64,000 nucleotides of DNA from Mesomycoplasma lagogenitalium (lineage in GTDB: Bacteria > Bacillota_I > Bacilli_A > Mycoplasmatales > Metamycoplasmataceae). Made by a program: the position numbers and the translations under genes. Within the stretch, counting starts at the first letter, position 1; each line of letters begins with the position of its first letter. Below the pieces are notes generated by a model. That model did not search any database and had not been told where the DNA came from. It was given only the letters and a program-made list of their open reading frames with translations. Where the stretch lies: contig NZ_CP122979.1 of assembly GCF_029854295.1 (NCBI RefSeq), positions 909,224 through 973,223 of the forward strand. The letters run 5' to 3'. Shown one piece after another: positions 45,547 through 56,632 of this stretch.

Positions 45547-46473
45547 TTACATTTCTGTTGATAAATCTTCATCATAATTGGCAATGGATTCAATTCAACC
45601 ATTAAGATCTTCAATTGGAACTGTTTTAAACTCATTTAACTTGTTTTCCAATTCCTGAATGTCAGAATTTAATTTTGCTCTTCGTTCCGAGAAAGAAAAA
45701 AATGAAGATATTGAAGTTAAAAAAGTCACAAAAGCAGAAATGGAAGTTACTATAATCAAATAGTAAATAGTTCCCTCTGTTCCTGGTATATCAGGAAATT
45801 GATTAAATCTTAAAGAATATAAGTTGATAACAACCATTAATGATGACATTATTATTAAAATTATATTTAAAATAGCAAAAATTGTATAAGATACAAATAA
45901 CTTTCTTTGATAAAGTTTTTGAATGTCTTTAGCATATTGTAATGTTTGTTTTTCGGTATATTCGTCTAAATCTTGAAGATAATACATTGATTTACTTTTC
46001 GAACTTAAAATAACAGGTTTATTGTTAGCTTCTTTTTGAATTGCATTTCAATTAGCAATGATCATTGTTCTTTCTAAAAAAACAGTTTCTCGTTGTCTAG
46101 CTTTTTTATAAATCCCGATTTTAGCTTTATATAAGGCAAATTCTAATCTTAAAGTAATTAAATATTTTTTATTTTGTTTATATTTATCATTCATTGTGAA
46201 AAAAGAAATAATTGATGTACAAAAAGTAACAGCAGCAGAAAATCAACCTGATATTAATACATAAACATCTCTGAAATTATCCGATGCGGAAAATTTAGGT
46301 AAAACAACTCTAAATCTTATTGTATGTCCAGCTAAATAAAAGGCAGTGAAAATTGAACTAATAAAAATAAAAGCAAAAGTTGCAAAAGTTAGAGAAAAAA
46401 ACAGAGTTTTTAAAACTACTGATTTTATAAAAATATTTCTATAAATTAATCTTGCATACTTTAAATTTTCCAT
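45547..46473 (-). CDS. DUF4231-like membrane protein with internal duplication
   Basis: 308 residues. Two similar halves: each has a membrane pair and a signature (AVTFCTSIISFFTMNDKYKQ near 88 in the first half; FVTFLTSISSFFSFSERRAK near 245 in the second) followed by a charged helix. Thus it is a tandem fusion of two 2-TM modules of DUF4231/SLATT-like shape. In other bacteria, SLATT domains are 2-TM effectors in conflict systems, but here the context is ftsY-ylxM and the role is unknown. It starts 1 nt after the stop of the upstream single-module protein. Trp codons are TGA. Confidence 0.65.
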
Positions 46474-46474
46474 A

Positions 46475-46999
46475 TTATTTAACTCTCTTAAATAAAATTT
46501 TTTTCAGTTCTTTTTTAGAACTACGTTTATGTCAGTTTAAAAATATCGGTTCCACTTTTTGTAAATCTTCTTTAAATTGCTCTAATGTATATTTAGAATT
46601 TTTGGAATGATATTTTGTAATATAAAAAGCTAATTGCCTCTGAATTTTTTTATATTTTTTATACTCAAAAGAAGAATTAAAAAAAGTTAAAAATACACTT
46701 AAAAAGAATATTGCAATTAAAAATACTACAAAAAGCGAAGTAAATGAAAGCATCTTCAAAATCTCGATTCATTGAGATTTTGAATGTATATTAACTCCTA
46801 AATCACTATCAGCAATTATGATATTAGCTGCATTGTCTAAATATAAAATTGCTAAAATTATTGAAAGAATGTTTGCTAAAATTATTGAAATAGATAAAAT
46901 GATATTTGATCAAAAATAAACTTTAGAAATTTTTTTAAATTTTTTTATTTTATTTTCTAAATAAAAAACAATTTCTTTGTTTGGTTTAAATGCTGCCAT
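46475..46999 (-). CDS. DUF4231-like 2-TM membrane protein, single module
   Basis: 174 residues: N-terminal charged helix (PNKEIVFYLENKIKKFKK), membrane segment about 28-52, a loop of about 35 residues, membrane segment about 85-108, then a Lys-rich C-terminal helix. Organisation matches one module of the neighbouring 308-residue protein. ATG 46999 lies 1 nt after the ylxM stop, overlapping its ribosome-site region. Function unknown. Confidence 0.6.
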
Positions 47000-47000
47000 T

Positions 47001-47222
47001 TTACTTTTTTAGTTCACTATCTATTTTAATCAATTTATTTTTAGCCTTTTTAATTGCATCAAAAGCAGCACTTCTGGTTGTTACACAAATTTTGGCAATT
47101 TCTGATAATTATAAATCTTCAAAATAAAAAAGTTTAAATGCTTGTTTTTGAGTTTGTGTAAGTAAACCAGAATATTTTTCAAATAATTCAATCAATAATT
47201 CTCTTTCATCTATATTATTCAT
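47001..47222 (-). pseudogene. ylxM: YlxM/P13-like HTH protein with in-frame TAA
   Basis: Reads MNNIDERELLIELFEKYSG, LTQTQKQAFKLFYFEDL, then TAA at 47109-47111, then LSEIAKICVTTRSAAFDAIKKAKNKL to a TAA at 47001-47003. This is the sigma-70 region-4-like HTH protein YlxM (UPF0122), usually next to ffh or ftsY. The family reads DLSLSEIA here, so a Ser codon (TCA) has become TAA. The second half would carry the recognition helix, so a truncated protein would be inactive. Sequencing error or true nonsense mutation; the rest of the gene is intact, so decay is recent. It begins 8 nt after the ftsY stop. Confidence 0.8.
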
Positions 47223-47229
47223 ATATGTT

Positions 47230-48309
47230 TTAAACTTCAATTAAACCTTTTGTCAGAGCATAAATAAAAGCATCAAGATCAAATTCTTGTAAATCTTCCA
47301 TCTTTTCTCCAAGTCCTATTAATTTAACATTTAAATCTAGTTGTTCTTTAATTGAAAGAATAATTCCTCCTTTACTTGTTCCATCCATTTTTGTTAAAAC
47401 AATTCCAGAAATCGGTGTAACTTCCTTAAAATGTTTTGCTTGTGATATTCCATTTTGTCCTGTTGTTGCATCGATCACTAACAACGAATCGTGCGGTGCT
47501 TCAGGGATTCTTTTGTGAATAATGTTGTTAATTTTTGCTAGTTCATTCATTAAATTTACTTTATTTTGTAATCTACCTGCCGTATCTATTATTAATAAAT
47601 CATAGTTTTCTTCAATAGCTTTATCTAAAGAACGATAAACTATTGAGCCTGGATCATATTCGTTTTCATTTGGCACAACAATATCAGCTCCAGCTCTTTC
47701 TGCTCAAACTTTTAATTGTTCTACTGCCGCTGCTCTAAATGTATCTCCAGCTGCTATTAAAACTTTTTTGCCTAAATCACAATATTTTTTAGCTATTTTT
47801 GAAATAGAGGTAGTTTTTCCAGAACCATTAACACCAACCATTAAAATAACATTTAATCTATTATCTTCAACATTTAATTGAGTATTAATTATTGAATTGT
47901 TAGCATAAATAGTATAGATTTTATCTGCAATAATTTCGCCAATTAATTTAGGATCATTAATATTTTCATTTTTAACTTCTTTTTTAATTTCATACAAAAT
48001 GATTTCTACTAATGAAAAAGAAATATCTGACATAATTAAAATTTCTTCTAATTCTTCAAAAAGTTCTTCGTCAATTTTTTTATGAGAATTTTGCAAATTA
48101 ATAATCTTTTGTGTTAACGAAACGTTAGACTTTTTAAGTCCTTCTACATACTTGTCTAACTTATCTTCCTTTATCAATCTTTTTTGAAGATCTTTTTCAA
48201 TTTTTTTCTCTAGTTTTTCCGTTTTTTTCTGTAATTCTATCTTTTTAAGTTCTTCTTTTTCCTCTTTAGAACCAAATAGCCTTGTTTTTAGTTTTTCAAA
48301 AAATTTCAT
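47230..48309 (-). CDS. ftsY: Signal recognition particle receptor FtsY
   Basis: SRP-receptor GTPase that docks nascent chains at the membrane. 359 residues: Lys/Glu-rich A-domain coiled coil (1-75), N domain, then G1 [10 protein letters not shown] near 158, [20 protein letters not shown] near 238 and [10 protein letters not shown] near 300. One TGA Trp codon (LKVW). Start ATG 48309 is preceded by TATAAT at 48324-48319 and no ribosome site, so the transcript is probably leaderless. First gene of the ftsY-ylxM operon. Confidence 0.96.
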
Positions 48310-48349
48310 ATCATATAAATTATAATATTTTTACTAAAATAAAAAAATA

Positions 48350-48374
48350 AAAACCACTGAATAGTTGTGGTTTT
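48350..48374 (-). terminator. Terminator of the ABC exporter operon
   Basis: Stem AAAACCAC / GTGGTTTT (48350-48357, 48367-48374) with a 9-nt loop, followed in minus direction by a long T-rich tract. It lies about 135 nt after the second ABC gene; the 48375-48508 stretch between is AT-rich with no gene. Confidence 0.75.
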
Positions 48375-48508
48375 CTCTTAAGTTTTATATAAAATCATAA
48401 GGATAAAAAATAATATTATAAAAATCAAAATTGATTTATTATTAATATATATTTAATTTTCCTATTTAAATAAAAAAGGTGAGCCATTTCATCTTTAATT
48501 TATTATTT

Positions 48509-50464
48509 TTAATCGTTCGCTTTCGCTAAAGCGTTATTTCATAGAGTGTAATAATCACCTTGTTTAGCAATTAATTCATCATGATTTCCTCGTTCAACTA
48601 TTTGTCCGTCTTTCATCACTAAAATAACATCAGAATTTTGAATAGTACTTAGTCTGTGAGCGATAACAAACGATGTTTTACCAATCATTAATTTGTCCAT
48701 TGCATTTTGAACAGTCACTTCCGTTTTTGTATCAATACTACTTGTTGCTTCATCTAAAATTAAAACAGGTGCCCCTGTATAGCTTGCTCTTGCAATTGAA
48801 AATAATTGTTTTTGCCCTTGTGATAATTCATTTCCCGAATCTTTTAATAAGGTATCATACGAATGACTTTGATTTTGTATAAAGTGGGTTAAGTTGGTCA
48901 TTATCGAAACATCTTCCATTATATAATCATTTGCTTCATTTTGTCCATAAGCAATATTATTTTTAATAGTGTCGGTAAATAAAGATGTTTCTTGTAAAAC
49001 AACCGATAAAAGTCTTCTTAGTGATGCTTTTTCAATTTCCTTAATATTAATTCCATCGTATAAAATTTCACCCTTTTGAATATCATAAAAACGATTTAAA
49101 AGATTTGTTATAGTAGTTTTTCCGGCTCCTGTAGGTCCAACTAAAGCAATTTTTTGTCCTTGTTTAGCTTCCAAATTAATATCTTTTAAAATCATTTTTT
49201 CATTTGTGTATCCAAAAGATACATTTTTAAATTCAATATCACCTTTAACAGTTTTATATGTAAATTTACCATTTTCTAAAGGAATTTTTCAAGCATAAAC
49301 TCCAAAAACGTCTTCTAAATCTACTTCTGAAATTTCATTAGTTTCATAATTTTTCATAATTTTAACACTAGTAATTTTTCCATTATCTTCCTCTGGAATA
49401 GTGTCTAAAATTGAAAAAATTCTAAATGCTCCAGCAAGAGCTAAAGAAATGGTATTAGTTTGTTGTGATACGGTAGAAATTGGATAAGCAAAACTTCTTG
49501 CAAATTGAGTGAATGATACTAGTGTTCCTATTGTTAGTAAAAATACCGAACTATTAATTGAACTAACTAAAATTACTCCACCAATTATAGAAATTAATGC
49601 AAAAACAATATTTCCCATATTCATAGCAATTGGAAATAATGTATTAGCAAATATATTTGCTTTTTCTTCTACTTTTGATAATTGAAGATTAATTTTTTCA
49701 AATTCATTTTTACTTTTTTCTTCGTAATTAAATACTTTAACGACTCTGATTCCTGAAATCATTTCTTCAGCATAACCTGATAAATGACCATTTACTTTTT
49801 GTCTCTTAGCAAAATGTTTTGCTGATTTAGCTCCTAAAAGAACTAATGGTATAAATAAAATAATTGATAATATAATTGTTAAAATTGCTAAAAATCAGTT
49901 TAAAACAAACATTATAACTAGCGATGTACTTAAAGTAAAAATAGCATTAATCAATTGAGGTAAACTTTGAGAAATGAAAATATTTAATGTGTCAATATCG
50001 CTTGTAAATTTAGCTAAAATATCTCCTTTTTGATTTTTATCAAAATAAGAAATTGGCAAACTTTGTAAATGATTGTACATTTGATTTCTTAATTTTGTAG
50101 TAAATTTATAAGTCAAATTAACCATAATTTTATTATATGCAAATTGGGATACTAAACTTACTGCAAATATTGATGCTGAAAATGCCATCATTAAAACAAA
50201 ACCACTTTCATTAAAAGTTCAACTTCCATTTTTAAAGTTTTCTAAATTAAAATCTTTAAAAAATCCATCTATTAAGATTTTTCCGACAAATAATTGTTGA
50301 AATAACATTCCACAAGCTGATAAAATTATAAAAATAATCGCAAAAATTATTTGTCATTTATATTCTTTTCAAAGGGTTGAAAAAAGTCTTTTAGATATTT
50401 TTTTCATTTCCCCTTTTGCTAAACGAATTCTTTTTCCTGAAGGTTTATTATTCAATTTCACCAT
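48509..50464 (-). CDS. ABC exporter subunit 2 (permease-ATPase fusion)
   Basis: 651 residues: N-terminal six-TM exporter domain (about 20-330), then ATPase with Walker A VGPTGAGKTTI near 430, Q-loop LQETSLF, signature LSQGQKQLFSIARA near 540, Walker B VLILDEATSSID and switch His IAHRLST. Complete motifs, so probably the catalytically active half of a heterodimer. ATG 50464 lies inside the end of subunit 1 (17-nt overlap) with GGAGGTT as ribosome site. Substrate unknown; such pairs export lipids, peptides or drugs. Trp codons are TGA. Confidence 0.88.
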
Positions 50465-52208
50465 AACCTCCTTTTGATTTTTGAGTTTCGTTTAATCAAG
50501 CATAAAATTCGCAGTTATTTAATAACTCTTGATGTGTTCCAACTGCTAAAATTTTTCCTTCATTTAAAACAACTATTTTATCCGATTGTTCAATTGAAGA
50601 AACTCTTTGAGAAATTATAATTTTAGTGCAATCATTGATTTTTGTATTAAAAGCATTTCTAATTTGTTTTTCAGTTTTAGCATCAACAGCAGATGTAGAA
50701 TCATCTAAAATTAAAATTTTTGGTTTTTTAATTAATGCTCTAGCAATTGAAAGTCTTTGCTTTTGACCTCCTGAAAAATTGTTTCCGCCTTGTTCTACTT
50801 CGCTATCTAATCCTTTTTCTAAATCTTTAACAAAATCTAAAATTCCCGAATTTTCTAATGCTTCATACATTTCTTGATCGCTCGCATCTTGTTTTCCTCA
50901 TTTTAAGTTAGAACGAATAGTACCTTTAAATAATGTATTTTTTTGTAAAACTACTGCAATAGCATCTCTTAATGAATGAACATTATAATTTTTAACATCT
51001 TCATCACCTACAAAAACTTGCCCTTTTGTAGTGTCATAAAGTCTTGAAATAAGAGAAACAAAGGTGGTTTTACCACTTCCAATTTGTCCAATTACTCCAA
51101 TTGTCTGACCGTGTTTAATATCGATATTAATATCCTCTAGTGAATAGCCTTCTTCTTCGTGATATTTCATAAACACATTTTCAAATCGAATATTTCCGTT
51201 TTTTATTTCTGTTTTTCCATTAATATTTTCATCGATTTTACTTTCTTCATTAATTATATCTTTAATTCTTTTTCAACTAGGTATAGAAAGGGCAACATTG
51301 GAAAACACCATTGTTAAAAGCATTAATGACATTGTAACTTGTCATACATAAGAAACAAATGCTGCTAATAAACCGATTTCCATTTTCCCATCAAGAATTT
51401 GTTGTTTCCCAATTATTGCAACACTTAATAAAGAAGCGAATATAATACCCATTGTAACAACTTGACCATAAATACTTAAAGTTGAACTTTTTATATTAGA
51501 TTTCATCACTTTATTGACAATTTTTTCTAAAATTGATGCTTCATGTTTTTCTGTAGTATATGATTTAATTGTTCTTATTCCTGATAAATTTTCTTGTAAT
51601 TTAAAATTATATTCATCATATTTTTTTAATAATTTTACATAAATTGGAAATGCCTTTCATCATATTATTCCTGATGTAATAATTAAAATAGGAATAATAA
51701 CTAAAAACATCATTGATAATTGTGGACTTTGACTAAAGGAGAAGAATAATGCTCCTATTAACATAAAAATCGCTCTCACAAATGCTCTTATCATCATTAT
51801 AAATGCCGTTTGAACATTATTAGCATCATTTAGCATTCTGTTTAAAATTGCTCCAGTAGAAAACTTATCAATGTTTCCAAATGAAAATTTTTGAACATTA
51901 TTGAAAATTTCTTTTCGAATATTAAAAGTTAAAATAGCAGATATTTTTGCTATAAAAACTCCACCTAAAACTCCGAGCATCAAACTACCAACGGCCATTC
52001 CAATTAACAAACTACCAAACTTAACCACGACATCAAGGTTTTGTTTAACAATCCCTTCGTCAATCAAGTTTTTTACAAAAAATGGCATAAACAGTTGCAT
52101 AACTATTTCAGACATCGTTGTTAATAAAACAACAATGATAAAAAATCTGGTTCTTTCAGTAATTTTTCAAAGAGAAATTTTGTTTTTTAAAACTGCTTGT
52201 TCTTTCAA
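50448..52208 (-). CDS. ABC exporter subunit 1 (permease-ATPase fusion)
   Basis: 586 residues. Starts at TTG 52208: this codon follows GGAGG by 5 nt, and the next ATG (52115) would cut off the first membrane segment. ATPase motifs: Walker A VIGQIGSGKTT, signature FSGGQKQRLSIARAL, Walker B ILILDDSTSAVD (Asp in place of the catalytic Glu), and ISQRVSS in place of the switch His. So its own ATP site is the degenerate one, as expected for the non-catalytic partner of a heterodimeric exporter. Trp codons are TGA. Confidence 0.87.
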
Positions 52209-52389
52209 ATTAACCTCCTTTTTTTGTTTTTATATAACTAATTTATTATTAATAAACATTAGTTCAAAAAATAATTTAAATATTATTTATTTAAAAATAA
52301 ATTTTAACAAAAATAAATTTGAAATTAAAAAAAATAAGCAAAAATAATCAATAAATTGTTTTTTGCCCATTTTTTAAAATTAATGTTTT

Positions 52390-54786
52390 TTAATTTGTAT
52401 TAAAAATAATTATTTTATCTTTAATGTAAATTTTTTTATTTATTTTTTTGCTTTCTATATGTTTTTTAACATTTTGATTATTTAATGCTTTTTCAAAAAG
52501 CGAATTTTCATCATCTTCTTCATTTTTTTCTAAAATCGCTCTTACTTTACCATTAATTTGAACAGGTATTTTAACTGAATTTATAACAATTAATTTTTCA
52601 TCATAAGTTGGTCAAGTTTGAAATAATAATTGCTTTTGATTTAGTTTTTCTAAAAATTCTTCTGCTAAGTGAGGAGCAAAAGGTGAAAGTAAAATTGAAA
52701 AATCAATTAAAGGTTTATATGAATGAATTTTTTCAATTTTATACAAAGCATTAATAAAAATCATTAATTTGCTAATTGCAATATTAAATTTTAAATTTTC
52801 AATTGCATTAGATACTTCTAATATAGTCGATTGTCATATAGATTGAAATTCTTTATCAAAATGATTTTCATCTAATAATGATTTATTATCTGCAAATTTA
52901 TAGATAATTGTTTGCACACGATCTAATCATCTTCTAATTCCCTTGATTGTTTCAACACTTCACTCTTTTGTATCAACTAGTGGACCCATAAACATTTCAT
53001 AAACTCTTAATGTATCAGCACCAAGTTCTTCAACAATTTCATCGGGATTAATAACATTACCTCTACTTTTAGACATTTTTTGTCCATCCGGTCCTAAAAT
53101 CATTCCTTGATTAACTACTTTTTGAAATGGTTCTTGATTAGGTAAAACTTTTATATCATATAAAAACTTATGTCAAAATCTTGAATAAATCAAATGACCG
53201 ACAGCATGCTCTTGCCCCCCTATATATAGATCTACAGGTAACCATTTTTTAAATTTTTCATATGCTTCTTTACTATCTAAAGCAAGATAACTACCGTCAT
53301 CATTTTTCAAAATATAAGCTAAAAAGTATCATGAACTTCCTGCTCATTGTGGCATTGTATTAGTTTCTCTTTTATAAGTTTTTCCGTTTTTTTCAAAATA
53401 TAATCACTGCTTATTATTTGCTAAAGGAGATTCGCCAGTTTGTGATGGTTTGATATTTTCCATATAAGGCAATTCAACAATATTTTCCTCTAAATAAATA
53501 TTTTCATTTTCATCAAAATAAACAGGAAAGGGTTCTCCTCAATATCTTTGTCTTGAAAAAATTCAATCTCTGATTTTATAACTGATTTTTTCTTTTGCAA
53601 GATCTTGCTTTTTCATTTTTTCAAAAATTTGATTTTTTGCATCAAAAATATTTAAATTGCTAAATTCTTGTGAATTAATTAAATATTCATATTCATCTTT
53701 TTTAATTAAAATATTTTTAACTTTTAGTGAATATTTGCTAGCAAATTTTTTATCTCTTTCATCGCCATCAGGAACGCCCATTATAGCCCCAGTTCCATAA
53801 GAATTTAAAACATAATCAGCTATTCATATCGGAATTAATTCATTAGTTAATGGGTGGATTGCATTAATTTGTGTATAAATTCCATTTTGTTCTTTGATGT
53901 TAGAAATTCGATCTCTATCACTTAAAGTTTTTGTATATTCAATAAATTCTTTAATTTTTTTATTGCTTAATAATGATTTTACTAAATCATGTTCTGGGGC
54001 AATTGCTATGAATGAGACTCCAAAAATTGTTTCTAGTCTAGTAGTAAACACTTTTATAGTTTCATTGGAATTTTCAATTTTGAAAACGACATTATGACCT
54101 GTTGATTTTCCAATTCAATTTTCTTGTAAAGTTTTTAACGATTCAGGAAAATCAACATTTTTTAGACCTTCTAATAATTTTTCAGCATACTCAGTGATTT
54201 TTAAAACTCATTGTTTCATCGGTTTTCTAACTACTGGAAAATTACCTCTTTCACTTACTCTTTCCCCTTTTTCATTAACTACAACTTCTTCATTTGCTAA
54301 AACGGTTCCTAATTCTTGACATCAGTTTACATCAATTTCTTTTATTTCAGCTAAATTATTTTCATATAATTTTTTAAAAATCCACTGAGTTCATTTATAA
54401 AATTTAGGATCGGTTGTATCAATTGTTTTGTCTCAATCATAAGAAAAACCTAAACTTTTTAATTGTCTAGTAAATTCTTTAATATTTTTTTGAGTAAATG
54501 GAGCTGGATGATTCCCGGTTTTTATTGCATATTGTTCTGCAGGAAGACCGAAAGCATCTCAACCGATTGGGTGTAATACATCAAATCCTTTTAATCTTTT
54601 GTATCTAGCAACAATGTCGGTCGCAGTATAACCTTCAGGATGTCCTACATGAAGTCCAGAAGCCGAAGGATAAGGAAACATATCTAAAACATAATATTTT
54701 TCTTTTGATTTATCGGTTGTTTTAAACGCTTTAGTTTTTTCTCAAATGTCTTGTCATTTTTTTTCTATTTTTTTGTGATTATACAT
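52390..54786 (-). CDS. leuS: Leucyl-tRNA synthetase
   Basis: Class I synthetase, 798 residues. HIGH motif [16 protein letters not shown] near 39-54, CP1 editing domain present ([10 protein letters not shown] near 240, [15 protein letters not shown] near 320), [16 protein letters not shown] motif [10 protein letters not shown] near 570. In the editing site LET replaces PDT and DG replaces AH before DERD, so proof-reading may be weak; the catalytic Thr and Asp remain. The ATG lies 7 nt after TATAAT (54799-54794) with no ribosome site: likely leaderless. Many TGA Trp codons. Confidence 0.96.
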
Positions 54787-54874
54787 AATTTAAATTATAT
54801 AATAATTAATTTAAAAATGTAAAGACTTATAAAAATAAAGGATTTTAAATGCAAATTTTAAAATCTAAACGATT

Positions 54875-54914
54875 TTAAAAATACACCTTGATTAATTAAG
54901 GTGTATTTTTAAAA
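54875..54914. terminator. Strong hairpin between leuS and the convergent/tandem membrane gene
   Basis: Stem AAAAATACACCTT / AAGGTGTATTTTT (54877-54889, 54898-54910), extendable at both ends, with A and T tracts on both sides. It ends the minus-strand transcript from 54961 before leuS. Confidence 0.88.
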
Positions 54915-54960
54915 AAATTTTTCTTTTTTCATTATTTAAAAATATTTAAAACAAATAGAT

Positions 54961-55611
54961 TTATAAATCGAATTCAAAATGCTTTTTATTTTTTCTTGTA
55001 ATAAATACTTCAATTGCTGATTGAATTAATGCAATTATAACAACTCAGCCAAAATGTCATAAGAAAAAAAGTCAAATAAAAATGTTTTCCAAAGATATAA
55101 TATGACTGAAAAGTGTATATCTACCAATTATCAACATTATCCCAAATATTATAGGATAGCAAAATAACCCAGTAGATACTTTAGATTCTACATAATATGA
55201 TTTAAGTTTTCGATCATTAAGATCAGTTAGTAAATTGTATGTGTTCAAAAAACTATTAATTCTTTTTTCTGAAACAATAATATATTTTCTATAAAACATT
55301 AAAATCTGTTTTATTTTTTCTCTACTTATTTCATCATCAGTATTAAGTAAATTATTATCAATCATTTTTAGATAAATAAAGCAAATTTGAATATCTTTTG
55401 TCAAACGAAAAATAGATAATAAACTGGTTAATCCAATAAAAAGAAACAATAGAGAATCGATTTTTCCATTATTGGTATAAATCCACACAATTGGTGCTAG
55501 AATTGAAAATAAAATCAAAATTGAAATTGAAAAATATAATGTATTTCAATTATAAATCAATCTTTTTATAAAATGATATAAGGAAATTGTTGGTTTTTTG
55601 TTTTGTTTCAT
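54961..55611 (-). CDS. Four-TM membrane protein, unknown
   Basis: 216 residues, not recognised. Membrane segments at about 27-47, 52-70, 145-165 and 178-200, with a charged helical stretch between the pairs (NTDDEISREKIKQIL, RKYIIVSEKRINSFL). It resembles a 2-TM, helix, 2-TM layout. The start codon is 4 nt after the stop of the upstream 279-residue gene, so the two form a coupled pair. Function unknown. Confidence 0.65.
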
Positions 55612-55615
55612 TTAA

Positions 55616-56455
55616 TTAATAACCACCATATATTTCATAATCATAAAAGAGATCTGTGTTTGTTTTAACTTCAAAATCTTCAAAGTCGATTAAATTTGGA
55701 AATACACTATTAACTTTTTTTGCATATTCTTTAAATAAACTTTTTATTTTTGATTCTTTTTGATAATCATTGCTTTCCAAAACAAAATCATAAAGTGTTC
55801 TATATTCTCTTAAAATTAACTTAAGAAATTCTTTTTTTCTTTTAGCACTATTTATTCTGCTACCTTCTCAAAAACTAAAACCAATGGAAGAACCCAGAGC
55901 TCCCCCTCCAACGGCAAGCATAGCTAAAGTTGTGCCCCCAGTGAAAGGTGCAGCAACTATTGAAGCACCACCAGCAAAAATAAGTCCAAATATCCCCATT
56001 ATATTAGAAAATGATGGTTCATCAGAAATGCTTAAAAATTTGTTTTCTAAAATATTTATTCAACTTGAAATAGACATTCTTTGACGGGAAGAAAATAGTG
56101 CTCTTTGACTTTGAAAAACCATGTAAGTTTTTTCTGCTTCTTGGTAAAATAAACTATTATTTTTATAAATTTCTAAAAATGTATTTTTTTGATCATTAGA
56201 AATGAAAATGTCTAATTTCATTTCTTTATTAATATTTTGATAATCTTCTTTTTCTAACTCTTTAATAAAATGAACGAAATCATTTTTAAATACATTTCCT
56301 TCGCCTTTATCCATTTTGTTTATAGCATCAAAAAATAAAATGTCGCTATAGATAGTTTTTAAATCATTATTTTGCTCCCGTGTTTGATTATGAATCGGCA
56401 CAACGATTCCTGTTGTTAGTTGTGATAAATTTAGTAATGAAAAAGTTGTTTTCAT
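55616..56455 (-). CDS. Protein with glycine/alanine-rich hydrophobic hairpin, unknown
   Basis: 279 residues, not recognised. The N-terminal 130 residues are polar and helical. A long hydrophobic Gly/Ala-rich stretch (IMGIFGLIFAGGASIVAAPF and following GGTTLAMLAVGGGALGSS, about 150-190) looks like a membrane-inserting hairpin; a basic and aromatic C-terminus follows. The pattern resembles pore-forming or membrane-inserting proteins in shape only. Paired with the four-TM gene downstream, and divergent from the nucleotidyltransferase gene at 56633. ATG 56455; one TGA Trp codon after SISS. Confidence 0.6.
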
Positions 56456-56620
56456 ATTTTTTTTAATTTCTCCTTTTTTCTTTTTATAGATAATTTTTAT
56501 ATCTATAATTTAATTATAAGATATAGAAAAGTAAAAAAGGTAAACATTTTTTAAAATGCTATTTTTATTTAAAATATTAAAAAATAAAGTTTGGTGTTTA
56601 TATAAAAAGAAATAAAATGC

Positions 56621-56626
56621 TATTAT
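56621..56626 (+). promoter_or_regulatory. Extended -10 promoter of the nucleotidyltransferase gene
   Basis: TGC followed by TATTAT (56621-56626), 6 nt before the GTG start. No ribosome site lies between, so the mRNA probably begins at the GTG. Confidence 0.6.
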
Positions 56627-56632
56627 TTTATA

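Noticed and set aside
48310..48508. SRP RNA or RNase P RNA in the gap near ftsY
   Set aside because: No conserved SRP Alu/S-domain loop or RNase P core sequence is seen; the gap has a terminator and a promoter only.
51901..52347. Plus-strand open frame running past the ABC subunit 1 start
   Set aside because: Mostly antisense of the ABC gene, no ribosome site, no motif, and a poly-Lys/Asn end.
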